Source: Symbiodinium natans (lineage: Eukaryota > Sar > Dinophyceae > Suessiales > Symbiodiniaceae). From it: a stretch of DNA of 64,000 nt. The position numbers and the translations under genes are program-made. A model generated the notes under the pieces. The model ran no database searches, was not told where the DNA came from, and worked only from the letters and a program-made list of their open reading frames with translations. Every line of letters begins with the position of its first letter. Position 1 is the first letter of the stretch. The stretch spans positions 124,001-188,000 of the forward strand of contig CAJNDS010001224.1 in assembly GCA_905221605.1 (NCBI GenBank), in the 5' to 3' direction. Shown here piece after piece: positions 22,687-33,649 of this stretch.

Positions 22687-23969
22687 GCTTAGGGTTTGGG
22701 GTTTAGGGTTTAGGGTTTAGCGTTTAGGGTTTAGGGTCTGAGGCTTAGGGCTCAGGGTTTAGGACTTTCTGGGCGTTTCCGAAGGTAGGGGTACCTTCTT
22801 GGGGTCCTTATTATAAGGGAATCCTACTACTTTGCGGGTCTAATTTAGGGGTCCCGGTTGGATAGGGTTTAGGGCGAATAGGGCTTGTAGGGTTAAGGGT
22901 GCAGCTTAAGCCACACAAGGATCCCTGTGACCGTGAGTTATAAGGTGGACAATCCTTACTTAAGCGGGGCAGGGGCCTCGTTGGAAGACCCAAAAACCCT
23001 ACAACCCTAAAACTCCTAGAACCCTGAAACCCGTAATGCCCGTAAAAAACCCGTAAATCCCGCAAAACCCCCAAACAAAAAACCCACAAAAACCCTACGC
23101 GATGGGAGCTGGCGACGCCCATTTTGATCCACAGGTTGGGCCCGAGCCCCGGGGGAGTTGGCAGGGTTTTCTGGCCTGAGTTTCAAGACCATGTTCCCGG
23201 GAGCCCTCGACACCCCTTAATCTTACTGGCCCAGAACCCAGGGAAAATGGAAGTTGAAACTTTCAGAATGAACTACCCCTATAAGAAGCCCAAAAGTTGA
23301 AGAAGTTGGGTTTTGAGCCAGTAAGTAATTATGAGGAGGAGACGGCTTGGGGTTCAGGGTTTAGGATTTAGGGGTTTGGGTTTAGCGATTTTATGGTTAC
23401 TAGGGATCTTTTGTACGATTTAGAGGTATATTCCTCAATTAGGGGTATTGGGCTCTCCGGGCGTTCGTGGTGAAATCAGTGGGCGCACTTGAGTGCGCAC
23501 TGTCGCATCGGCAAGAGAGCAAAGGGTCCTGGTACGGACGTAAGCAAGTGCTCTAAACGCTCGACTTGCGCAGTGCAAGCCCATACAGGGTGACAACCCT
23601 ACAGCCTAAACCCTAAATCCTAAACCCAAAACCCTAAACCCTACCCACTAGATGGTTCCGAACTAGGTTTGGCTAGCTGCTCCAGAAGAACATGTAAGCC
23701 CAACAGTCAAAAGTATACCCTACGGGCGCATTGTGGTCTGCTGCTCATCTTTGTAGGCTCTACCTGTGCAAACATGGAATTTTCTTGCTCCTGAAGAATT
23801 AAGGTGATCTTCAGGGTTCAGGATTCTCAGCACGTGGGTTGCCCTATTACAGATCTAGGGTCCCCGCTCAGCAGCCTGGGAAAACTACAAATGTACCGAC
23901 CTGAGGTACCCTGATTCCGCTGACAACAAACGCATGCAAGAAGGGTTTAGGGTTTAGGGTTTAGGGCTC

Positions 23970-24040
23970 AAGTAACAGGAGGTTCCGGAGTGGACTCTTG
24001 GCCGACGCCTCATTGAACATGCATGGCTGGCAGGGCCACC
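23970..24040 (-). CDS. Putative exon
   Basis: Acceptor CGACGCAG. Frame WPCQPCMFNEASAKSPLRNL. Ends at an array edge near GAG. Confidence 0.55.
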
Positions 24041-24525
24041 CTGCGTCGATGAAGAGACAAGGCCGTAACTTAGGGTTTAGGGCTTAGGGTTTAGGGTTTT
24101 GGGTTTAGGGAGCACACCTCAAGCTCGACAGAAAGGGGAGTATATTTCTAAAGGGACCAGAAGGGAATACGATTGTAGATATTCCAACCCCCCCCCATAC
24201 CAATCAAAAACTCGTCTCTTCCCGATCTCGTATATTACTTTTAATGACTTGACCGATGTTCCCGACTTCAGGGGTATTTCGGGCTCTTTTGGCTGGGATG
24301 CGCAAAATAAAGATCAGGATCTCTTTGAAGTGGATGAGCCTCGTCGGGGCAACAAGGGTTCAGGGTCTTTGGTTTAACCCTACTTAAAAAACCCTAAACC
24401 CTAAAACTACCCGGAAACCTCCAAGCAGGGTCTCTGGTTCTGGGGCTTCGGGCTTAGAACCCAGCGGCCCTTGGCTGAGACCACGTCGCAGGGCGTACTC
24501 ACCAATCAAACTTCAAATGAAGGCA

Positions 24526-24652
24526 CCAGAGAGCCCAATACCCCTTTAAAAAACAACCCTAAACCCTAAACCTAAGCCCTAAACCCTAAACCCTTCATCC
24601 ATACTACGGGGGCCCTGGTCGTATAGTACTTAAGGGGCGCGGCTCTCCGCGC
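24526..24652. mobile_element. Family A element interrupted by a CCCTAAA array
   Basis: Left end CCAGAGAGCCCAATACCCC, then array 24550-24592, then a degenerate right half (TACTACGGGGGCCC...TACTTAAGGGG). Confidence 0.5.
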
Positions 24653-25235
24653 AGTTGAGACCTACGCTAGACGCGCTTGAAGGCCGTTTCAGCCCTCACT
24701 GGCCGGCAACATGCTTTGTCGGGGTGCCGAAAAATCCCCCCTCGCTTAGACAGTCAGTCGGGTTTAGGGTTTAGGGTTTAGGGTTTTAGGGTTTAAGGTT
24801 TAGGGTTTAGGGTTTAGGGTTTAGGGTTTAGGGAGTCTTCTATAAGAGGTCCTACCTTCGAACTGATAGATTTCCTTAAGTAGCAATCGTTGGGCCTTCG
24901 CGCCCCAGGTGAAATTAACTGTCCAAGCAGAAAAATCCATAGGATTCTTCTTCCCTATTCTGAAGGATTGGAAAACCCCAAGCATCCCTGAACTCAATGT
25001 AAAGCTTCCTTGCTGGACGCTTGTGTGGCCATTCAATGCCCGTGGCTCCCTCACCTCCTGCGCGGTAAGCCTCTAAGCCCTTTTGACACGCCAGTGGGGT
25101 TGAGGGTTTAGGCTTTTATGCGGCAGCGGACTTAAAACGGAAATCCTAAACAGAAACCATGAAACTTAGAAGTTAGTCTAATTCAAACTCTCAACCCTAA
25201 ACCCCAAACCCTAAACCCTAGCCCTAAACCCTAAA

Positions 25236-25350
25236 ACGCTTGAGGATAGCAACAGGCGATGAGTTCAACTATAGGCCGAGTGGTACAAGCCTCAAGTGCC
25301 CTAAACCCCAAGTTCTGCGCCGCACCGCAGAGACCCAAGACCTCGGAATT
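25236..25350 (-). CDS. Putative exon containing one GTTTAGG unit
   Basis: Frame NSEVLGLCGAAQNLGFRALE continuing EACTTRPIVELIACCYPQA. A single telomere-like unit (GGGTTTAGG) sits inside the frame and codes for Gly-Phe-Arg, or is a tiny relic. Confidence 0.5.
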
Positions 25351-25546
25351 AAGGCCATACACCTTGGCTTAGGTAGGGTTTAGGGTTTAGGGTTAACTTA
25401 AAGGTCTAGGATTTAGGATTTGGGGTTTAGGGTTTAGGCTTTAGTGTTGAGGGGTCTACAAAGGACTTACACGCCTGAAATCAGATGAAGGATCCCTACA
25501 TCACTTAAGGTTGCTTCCTGGTCTGGATTTTCACGTGTTGACTCAC

Positions 25547-25595
25547 CGGCCCCAGCCCGGCGGCGCAGTTGTGCCTGCCAAGGGCTCCCTTGCAT
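25547..25595 (-). CDS. Putative exon, possible first coding exon
   Basis: ATG-started frame MQGSPWQAQLRRRAGA, ending at an excellent donor G|GTGAGTC. No acceptor is needed if it is a first exon. Upstream is a TTTAGGG array. Confidence 0.5.
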
Positions 25596-25660
25596 GGAGG
25601 CGTTTAGGGTTTAGGGTTTAGGGTTTAGGGTTTAGGAGGGGGGGGGGGGTTGGGTTTAGG

Positions 25661-25780
25661 GGCCCCCTGGCTATAAGTAGGGGCTATTAAGGCCATAAAT
25701 TGGGCTGTAAGTCTGATTATGTAGGTTGTAAGTCCCAGAACTAAAGATACTATAGCAAGGGGGCCCCTACTTGTGGAGGG
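25661..25780. mobile_element. Family N element
   Basis: Ends AGGGGCCCCCTGGCTATAAG and CTATAGCAAGGGGGCCCCTA are inverted repeats. The centre TTATGTAGGTTGTAAGTC recurs inverted at 43200-43330. Confidence 0.6.
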
Positions 25781-25943
25781 TTTAGGGATGTAGCGCCCGA
25801 TGCCCTAGCGCTTAGGAATAGAGCTTGCTGTCAAAAACACAGACCCCTCTTTCACTTACCCCAAGCGCTAGACCCGAACCCCTAAGCCCGAAACCCTTAC
25901 AAGCCTAAAGTGCATCCTAAACCCTAAACCCTAAACCCGAAAC

Positions 25944-26043
25944 CCCGTCTCGCCAGGTTCCTCGCTTCAATGCGCTCTCTTTCGAAACCAAGGTGGCAGT
26001 CGCCCGGGCCTCCTCCATAGCCACCATAGGCACCACCATAGGT
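25944..26043 (-). CDS. Putative exon, Gly/Tyr-rich then helical
   Basis: Acceptor TAAGGCAG, donor GGG|GTTTCGG. TYGGAYGGYGGGPGDCHLGF followed by a charged helix ERERIEARNLARR. The Gly/Tyr repeat resembles low-complexity parts of RNA-binding proteins; no RNA-binding motif is visible. Confidence 0.6.
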
Positions 26044-26399
26044 CTGCCTTAGCTCAGCCCCTAAACCCTAAACCCTAACCCCTAAACCCGCCAAGGATCT
26101 AGGCTGTCTAGTCTAGACCCAAGAGTAGACCAAGAATGAAAAAGGTGTAAAGAAGCTTATACGGGAACCTCAACGCTAAAAAGGGAATGAGGGCCTACTC
26201 TGGGTCCTTGTAACATAGAGCCTAGTGAAGGGGCTTTCGGGCTTCGGGCTTTGGGACATAAAGTGAGGCAAGAAGGGTAGGCTGTGCACCACAGCCCAAA
26301 TCACGCCATGTCGCCTTCTCAACCCTTTAAACCCAACTGCGAACGCACACACTCACACACATATGCACGAGGCAAGGCAAAACCCTAGACCCTAACTCC

Positions 26400-26485
26400 T
26401 GGCTCGTCTACTAGCCGGCAAGGTGCCAACCTTGCCACGGAGCGGGTCCTCGCAAGTGGGTTCCAAGGCGACTTGACTACTCGCA
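26400..26485 (-). CDS. Putative exon
   Basis: Frame MRVVKSPWNPLARTRSVARL then APCRLVDEP. Boundaries approximate. Confidence 0.5.
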
Positions 26486-26644
26486 TGACATGGTTTGGGT
26501 TTAGGGGCTAGGGTTTAGGGCCGTTTTGTTGTTGGAGGGGTGGGAAAACACCAGTGGATCAGGCGCAGGGCTTAGTTGATCAGTGAAGCCAACTTATAAC
26601 CCTCATTCGGGTACTTGTACCCCTACTTCTAACCACCCATGAAC

Positions 26645-26781
26645 CTCGAAGAAGGTGATGGGTGCACCGACTGCTCCACTGTTGCAACTGCTTGCACGCC
26701 AGGTGCCTATCTTCAACTCCCTCAAAGCCAGTCGTAGCTCAAGTAGTTTCGACACGTAGCCCCGCGGCAGCCCGTGCAGCC
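26645..26781 (-). CDS. Putative exon ending at a family N element
   Basis: 137 nt. Acceptor GGGTTCAG is the last unit of the array at 26785-26860. Contains LHGLPRGYVSKLLELRLALR then ELKIGTW. Donor GAG|GTTCATGGG is the family N terminus. One of the clearest cases of array plus introner bracketing an exon. Confidence 0.7.
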
Positions 26782-26938
26782 CTGAACCCTAAACCCTAAA
26801 CCCTAAAACCCTGAACCCTAAACCCTGAACCCTGAACCCTGAACCCTGAACCCTAAACCGAAGCTGCGCAGCTCTTGGCTTTGAAAGCGAACTCGATCGG
26901 CTCCAGGATGCTGAGTGCAGTAGGATGGCAGTGACAGA

Positions 26939-27047
26939 CCCAGAGAGCCCAAAACCCCTTAATTAAGCCATATTCCTTAAACCATAGAGGGATCCTTAGT
27001 ATGATTTAAGGAATATTCCTTAGTTGAGGGGTATTGGGCTCTTTGGG
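26939..27047. mobile_element. Family A MITE/introner, complete
   Basis: 109 bp, same ends and centre (CCATAGAGGGATCCTTAGTATG) as 16186-16295. Confidence 0.75.
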
Positions 27048-27104
27048 GACTGTCTAGGTCGGGGGCGGGGGGGAGGGTTTAAGGTTCAGGGTTCGGGTTT
27101 ATAG

Positions 27105-27170
27105 TTGAGTCCTCTGGCCGAAGAACCGCAAACGGCCCAAAGGTGTACTTGAAGGACATTGGAGGGGAAG
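27105..27170 (-). CDS. Putative exon
   Basis: Frame MSFKYTFGPFAVLRPEDS. Boundaries approximate; followed by a TTTAGGG-variant array in the opposite sense. Confidence 0.45.
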
Positions 27171-27315
27171 TTAGGACATGGGGGTGGGAAAGCATCTCAT
27201 TGGTATGAGCCTAAACCCTAAGCCCTAAGCCCAAAGCCCTAAACCCTAAACCCTAAACCCTAAACCCTGATGGATGGATGGGTCGGCCTTCAGGGCACTG
27301 CGGCCTAAGGCTGGC

Positions 27316-27397
27316 CTTCCCTCCAGCCTTCTCTGGCAGCCTCCGTAAGCGTCATCGGCTCCGGATGAGCTACCATATTTGTGAGGGAGGCGCGCCG
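27316..27397 (-). CDS. Putative exon
   Basis: Acceptor CATAGTAG. Contains NMVAHPEPMTLTEAAREGWR. Donor near GGCCAG not fixed. Confidence 0.55.
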
Positions 27398-27782
27398 CTA
27401 CTATGCTAAACTACAAAGTTCTGTTCTACGGCAACAAACCCTAAGCCCTAAAGGCGTCCTTCGTCAGGGGCCCCGTCGCTGAAGGATACATGCATGTCGA
27501 ACTTCAGATCCTTGACCTGCGCCTGGGTTTAGAGATGAAGGGTTAGAGTTTAGAGCTCAGGGCTCAGGGCTTAGGTTTTCGGGTTTCCCAAAGAGAGGAA
27601 TATACTTCAAGTCATACAAAGGAACGATATCTGGTTGAAGGTATTTTCCTTTTTTCAGGGGTATTGGGCTCTTTGAGATTCATGTTCACGGGCAGGTCTA
27701 AGTAGGGTCATCAGTATTACCCCAAATACTCTAACCCTAGCTACCCAAGAACCCCAAGTAGGGTTGCAGCAAGTACTACTAT

Positions 27783-27890
27783 TTGCTTAAGAACCCACCA
27801 AAAAAACCAAAAAAGAGAGACAGTTCTTCCATATTAGAGCAACATAGGGATTACTGTGCATTAGATTTTGGGTGGATCTTAAGCAAAAAA
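27783..27890. mobile_element. Family G inverted-repeat element
   Basis: TTTGCTTAAGAACCCACC and GGGTGGATCTTAAGCAAAA inverted ends. Confidence 0.6.
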
Positions 27891-29481
27891 TGATAAGAGG
27901 GTTTAGGGTTTGGGGTGTAGCGCCGCGAATTGCTGGGCTGCATACGTCCCATGGCTGAATCGTGGGATGCGAGAGAAGGGCTTAGGGTTCCAGATCCCGG
28001 CTTCGCAAGGTTTAGGGTTTAGGGTTTAGGGTTTAGGGTTTAGGGTTCAGGGATCAGGGTTCAGGGTTTAGGGTTTAGGGTGGACTCAGGCATGCTGTGT
28101 TTTTAAGGGCAGGTCCAGAAATGAAACGAGGTCTCTAACAAGAACGCTTAAGTTACACTAAACCCGAAACCTTTATGCCCCAAACTCGGAATATGCTACC
28201 TCTCTTGCCCCAAGAGCCCAAACAGGCCCTTTAATAAAGGAATAGGGGCAAGGGCTCAGGGCCCCGGCGCAAGAACACTTTATTCAACAGTAGATCTCAA
28301 ACTATGTTTAGGTCACAAAGTAACGTAAGAAAAACGGAAAATTACTTTGGTTGCCAAGGGAAACGCCTTAAAAAAGGAACACCAATCACCTACGATTGGT
28401 CCCAGGATCATTGTGATGAATGCAGGGATGCAGCTTTATTAAGAATTATTGGGCACCTCACTGAGGTTTAGCGTTTAGGGCCTGGATACTACAACCCTAA
28501 ACCCTAAACCCTAAAGACTACAGTAAGGCTTGTGTTTTTCGCCCAGGGCTTGGGGCGTACAGGGCTCAAGGCTCAATAGGTTCAGTGGGTACACAACAGG
28601 ACCATGGCAAGGAGGAATGCCCGTGCGATCCCTTTGGGGCTTAGGGTTTAGGGTTTGGGTTTGGGTTTTAGGGATTAGGGATTAGGGTTTAGGGTTTTGG
28701 GGCTTAGGGTTTTCTTAACTCACACGCTTCTTAACTGAGGTCCCGTGAGTATAAAGCGCCACAAAAGCCAACAGGTCTGTGCTGGGATTTATAAGGAAGT
28801 ACAGGGTTAGCTGGCGTCTATAGAGGGCTTAACGGTTCTCTATCTACAGGACTAAGAATCGGATCCATAGCTTTGAATACCCCACACCCATCCACCTCCC
28901 CGCCCCTTTGTATAAATAACAGCAACATCCCAATGCCAGGCTGCGCCGAAGTTGGCTCTGGCCAGCCTGAGATGTAGTTTAGGGTCTATCTTGCAAGCCT
29001 TGTTGACTTAGTAAGTTGGGTTCTGGGGGGGATTAGTCTAGGGTTTCTAGGAGATACGAAGAAGACTTACTAAGTTCAGAAGGGCTTCCACGTAGTAGTG
29101 AGAGGACGAAAGGACCAGAGGACTCGAGCCACACCCTGTAAAACAACTAACCCCTGGCCCTGCCTGAACCGCAAGCAGAAAATAAGTTTCGCTTAAAGCT
29201 TCCCCGAAAGCCAAATACCACTTCATGAAGGAATATGCCTTAATCCATTCTGGGCCCTTAGCATGATTCAAGGTGCCTGCCTGACTTTAAGGGGTATTGG
29301 GAACGTTGGGTTAAGGGTGTGAGCCCTCTGTCTCGATGCACATGGATCAAGGGCCGCGCCCTCCTAGACCCTGGACGCTAAACCCTAGACCTTAGACCCC
29401 AGACCCTAAACTCGCCAGACCCTAGACCTTAGACCCCAAGACCCCTAGACCCCTAGACCCTAAACTCCCTAGACCCTAAAC

Positions 29482-29556
29482 TGTCAGCAGCAGCCACCGC
29501 GCACTTTCTTGAGACATGCGGCTGCTGATTGGTGAAGTTTTGAACCGAAGCAGAAC
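29482..29556 (-). CDS. Putative exon
   Basis: 75 nt, acceptor GCCCAG, donor ACA|GTTTAGG (array edge). Contains FKTSPISSRMSQESARWLLL. Confidence 0.6.
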
Positions 29557-30009
29557 CTGGGCTGGCTCTCTTAGCTGATATAGTTATATACCGGATGAAG
29601 TTCTCTAGGGTTTAGGGTTTAGGGTGTAGGGGGCAAGGAAGGTTAAGCTTTGAACCTTATACGTACAAGACGGTAAGGTTACACAGGGCGTCCCTCCTCA
29701 GCACGTAAGTTGCTGTGTTTCAGCCATGGGTTTTCCATCTTGAGGGGTGTTGCTCCACAGCATCAAAAACCCCAAACCCCAAACCCCAAACCCTAAACCC
29801 TAAACCCTAAACCCTAAACCCTAAACCCTACACCGCATCAACTCATGAGTTTGGAGCCGGACCGTGGCTCTTGTGGCGTTGTTGTTGGCTATGTGTCGGT
29901 TCTGGTGGCACCTATGAACCCTAAGCTTCTACACCCTTTTGCAACATGCTTCACACGGCCCGGCGCCCCAAAACCCTAAACCCGAAACCTTACACATGAC
30001 AACCTAAAC

Positions 30010-30175
30010 CCAAAGTCCCACACATCAAGTGTTGAGCTTCTTTCAGGCCTGATCGACAAGGTAGTAGGGTTTGGAATGGAATTCCGCGTTTGAGGGCTTC
30101 GAAGCGACTAGGGGCCTTCAGGACCCAAGCCCTACTTTTTGCTGCTGCAGGTTTGATTTGACATGCAGACCCATC
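30010..30175 (-). CDS. Putative exon
   Basis: Open frame with SACQIKPAAAKSRAWVLKAP then FEALKRGIPFQTLLPC. Boundaries approximate. Confidence 0.5.
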
Positions 30176-30702
30176 AGCAAACCTAAACCCTAAACCCAAA
30201 ACCCAAAACCCTAAACCCTAATCTTTGGGCAACCTGGCAGCAAAGCACTCTAGATCGTAAACCCTATCCCCTGAATCCGACAAGCAATTTAGGCCCGTAA
30301 GATGTCCAATGGAATCGCGTTAGGGTTTAGGGTTTTAGGGTGTTTTAGGTTTTTTGAAGTTTGGGGCTTCGAGTATAGGGTTTAGGGGTTTCGGGGTATG
30401 CGGTTTGAGGGGTTTAAGGGGGCTTGGGGATAAGCTTTACGGGCTTTAGGGGCCTTAGGGGCTTTCGGGCTGTAGGGTCTAGAGATATAAACGGTTTCGG
30501 TTGTCTATGCCGCATGGGGAACAGCTTCCCAAGCAACCTCTTGACTGACAAGCAGCAGCGAAACGGACTAAGACAAGGAAACCCAACAGGGTAGTTCTCT
30601 CAATTGCAGTCCCTTTTGAAGGTCCCTTTCTAAAGGGTGCCTGCCATATAATGGGTACTCAAAAAGGGACCCAAATTTAGGAAACTACCCAATAACACTT
30701 AC

Positions 30703-30772
30703 AAGGCCGCAGCAAGGCGAACATGCGACGTCGTCTACCAGAAGTTCCCTATCCGACGCGGCCACGCTTACC
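30703..30772 (-). CDS. Putative exon
   Basis: 70 nt, phase 2 to 0, acceptor GCTTAG and an ideal donor CTT|GTAAGT. Encodes VAASDRELLVDDVACSPCCG. Confidence 0.6.
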
Positions 30773-31079
30773 CTAAGCCCTTATGTTTAACCCATGATCC
30801 TAAACCAGGCATAGGGGATTAACAACATTTTTTTCAATGGGATCAACAAATAATGTACAAATATATATATATATATAGGCGGATCAAAAAAACTTTGTTG
30901 GGATCAATAAATAATTTACTGCAGGCTTCAAAGGCTTCTTGCAAGCGGAGCGGAGGCTAGGGGAGACGAGTTGACCCCTACAACTACGTTTTCGGTCTAT
31001 GGTATACGGGGGCTGTAAATGCTCAGAAATGCAGCATTTCTGGCCGCTCGCAAGCTCTAAATACCGCAGCACTTCTGCG

Positions 31080-31290
31080 GGAACCACTGTAAATAACAGC
31101 ATTTCTAGATGCTGGAACTACTGTAAATCGCAGCATTTCTGAGTTGCCAGAGGCTGCAGATACTGTAGATAGCAGCAGTTCTGCGCTTTCAGAGGCTGGA
31201 AATACTGTAAATAGCAGCATTTCTGCGCTTTCAGAGGCTGGCAATACTGTAGATAGCTGCATCTTAGAGTTTCCAGAGGCTGCAAATCAA
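31080..31290. repeat. 42-bp minisatellite
   Basis: Units with ACTGTAGATAGCAGCA...CTTTCAGAGGCTGG; clear 42-bp spacing at 31162, 31204 and 31246. A multiple of 3, so frames stay open on both strands. Confidence 0.7.
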
Positions 31291-31489
31291 TGGTGGCATC
31301 TTGGCATCAGAAGTTTGGAAAAAATGCGTATGCTCTGAAGCAAGCCAGAAACCCCCCCCCCCCCGCCCGCGCAAACACAATGCTCGCATCATGGGTTTCG
31401 AAAGTATGCTGAGGCAGCTGGCACGACTTAAAATAAAGCGGGGGGGTTTGGTGGGGGTGCAAGCCCCCCCCCCCCCCATTTACAAACAC

Positions 31490-31800
31490 CCTCTTCCTTC
31501 CTTGCTTCCTTGCTTCCTTGCTTCCTTGCTTCCTTGCTTCCTTGCTTCCTTGCTTCCTTGCTTCCTTGCTTCCTTGCTTCCTTGCTTCCTTGCTTCCTTG
31601 CTTCCTTGCTTCCTTGCTTCCTTGCTTCCTTCCTTCCCTTCCTTCCCTTGCTCCCTTGCTCCCTTGCTCCCTTGCTCCCTTGCTCCCTTGCTCCCTTGCT
31701 CCCTTGCTTCCTTGCTTCCTTTCCTTGCTTCCTTGCTTCCTTGCTTCCTTGCTTCCTTGCTTCCTTTCTTCCTTTCTTCCTTCCTTCCTTGCTTCAGTCC
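31490..31800. repeat. CCTTGCTT / CCCTTGCT microsatellite
   Basis: 8-bp CTTGCTTC units, a block of CTTGCTCC units, then CTTC-rich. The plus-strand Leu/Pro/Ala-rich open frames are its translations. Confidence 0.85.
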
Positions 31801-32051
31801 TTCCGCCCTTTCTTCCTTACCTCCCTCTTTCTCTCCCTCCGTCCCTCCCCCTCCCTCTCTCCGTCGGAAGAACAGAATAATTATTTCCTGATCCTAAATA
31901 AAATACTATTTATCCTATACAAAGATATATGTTTACCCTAATTGTTGTTGATCCGCATGCCCCTAAACCCTAAACCCTGAACCCTAAACCCCTAAAACCC
32001 AAACCCTAAACCCTAAACCCTCAACCCTAAGCCCTACCACCCCCCTCCCTT

Positions 32052-32118
32052 CAAAGCCAAGCATCTGCTCAGCAGCCTTTCTGGCAGCAATGCCAGCGGC
32101 ATCGGGTAGATTTCTGGG
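32052..32118 (-). CDS. Putative exon
   Basis: Frame NLPDAAGIAARKAAEQMLGF after CCCAG. Boundaries approximate. Confidence 0.5.
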
Positions 32119-32589
32119 CACGGAGCAAAGAACCGGAAGATGGGGTTTTAAGGGTTAAGGGTTTAGGGTTTTAAGGTTTTAAGGGTTACTGAGAAGTCGA
32201 AAGACTCGGTTTTATTCATAAGCTCAACGTTTTAAGGGTGCTGTGACTTGGTTTTGTTTGTTTCTAGCTTCAGTTCGAAGTGCGTGAGGCTCTGGACTTT
32301 GTAGTCGGGTCGTTGAGCTCTTACCCTAAACCCTAAAACCGGAAAGCGGCCAGAGTTTGGTAGAGGTTCCCCGGATAACCCTAAACCCTGAACCCTAAAC
32401 CCTTCCTTAAGGGAAGAGTTCGGATAAATCACACTCTACAAGGGCCTTCGCATGGGATACAAGGTACTATAACTCAATCAAAGCCTATAAAGTGCTGAAG
32501 TGACAGCTACCTTACCTGTAGTTAGTTCTCCAAACCCTAAACCCTAAACCCTAAACCCTGAACCCTAAACCGTAAACCCCCCTGTGCAC

Positions 32590-32638
32590 CAGCATGAGAA
32601 TGAGCCGTGACGCTGTATTCCAGCTCGGCCCCTGCTTC
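32590..32638 (-). CDS. Putative short exon
   Basis: 49 nt, acceptor CCGTGCAG, donor GCTG|GTGCAC. Encodes EAGAELEYSVTAHSHA. Flanked on both sides by oppositely oriented telomere-like arrays. Confidence 0.6.
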
Positions 32639-33240
32639 CTGCACGGTTTAGGGTTTGTTTAGGGTTGAGGGTTTAGGGTTTAGGGTTTGGGAAAGGGACG
32701 AGACACACTCCTTCATCATGACCACCCTAAACCCTAAACCCTAAACTCTAAACCCTAAACCCTAAAAGCACGAGTAAAAGACACTCTCTGGGGACATCAC
32801 CTTTGCTCTGACGAGATATTGGACACTGCTTGGGTGTATTTCAACCCTGGCATCTCAGGGTAGTTACGTCGTCCCTGTTCATGGGGTATATAAGGGGTTA
32901 CAGATCTCAGCTTACCAACACACCTCAAACCTTTGCGGCCTTTGCAAACCCTACTTGGGATATTGCTGCTGTTGGCAAGAGTTAACGTGTAATCTGCGCG
33001 TCATGTGCGCGCGTTGGGGTTGTGGGAAGCCAAGCCAAACAAACGTGAAGGGAGATTCTGCTACATGAGTAGTTCTCTAAACTTTGAAAAGGACACCAAT
33101 TTACAGAACTACCCGCATGTCTGCTCCAACACCGAAGCCTGTCCGGGTTGAATCCTCTGAGAAAATTCTCCTAAACCCTACACCCTAAACCCTAAACCCT
33201 GAACCCAAGAAGGGAAATGTATAATGCATCAAGGGCCTAC

Positions 33241-33388
33241 CTAGAACCGCACAACAATGTTAAGACCTTAGCTTGCCGGCTCTTAGTAGGGAATGAGGGA
33301 ACTAGGCACCTTGTCCCTCGACATAGACCATTTACAGGATCAGAGAAACCCCATGACCCCCGAAACGAGATGTTCTTGGTGATCGAGA
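33241..33388 (-). CDS. Putative exon (148 nt)
   Basis: Acceptor GCTTCCCAG, donor CTAG|GTAGGCC. Contains SITKNISFRGSWGFSDPVNG then LVPSFPTKSRQAKVLTLL. A further exon-like frame, APPSAEEDSRTQPCQPF, lies at about 33538-33624. Confidence 0.6.
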
Positions 33389-33649
33389 CTGGGAAGCCCT
33401 AAATCATCCGGTTTAGGGTTTAGGGTTTAGGGTTTAGGGTTTAGGGTTACACGGACGGGCCCCTAGTCACAGCTGGAGGAATCAAGACCAGACTTTGGTG
33501 TGTAGGAAATACCCTAAACCCTAAACCCTAAACCCCTATCTACGCATGGGAAATGGTTGGCATGGTTGGGTCCTGGAGTCTTCCTCTGCGGATGGCGGGG
33601 CATGCTGCTTAAAAGTGACTAGCCGGGCAAGGTTTTTTAGGATAATCTT

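Larger units (their letters stand above)
30809..31960. mobile_element. 1.15-kb non-autonomous element with terminal inverted repeats
   Basis: Ends GCATAGGGGATTAACAACA and TGTTGTTGATCCGCATGC are imperfect inverted repeats. Subterminal GGATCAACAAATAAT-type motifs recur (30842, 30881, 30900). Inside: a 42-bp minisatellite (31080-31290) and a CCTTGCTT tract (31490-31800). No transposase frame. Confidence 0.55.

Noticed and set aside
31301-31941. Leu/Pro/Ala-rich frames of up to 196 codons
   Set aside because: Translations of the CCTTGCTT microsatellite.
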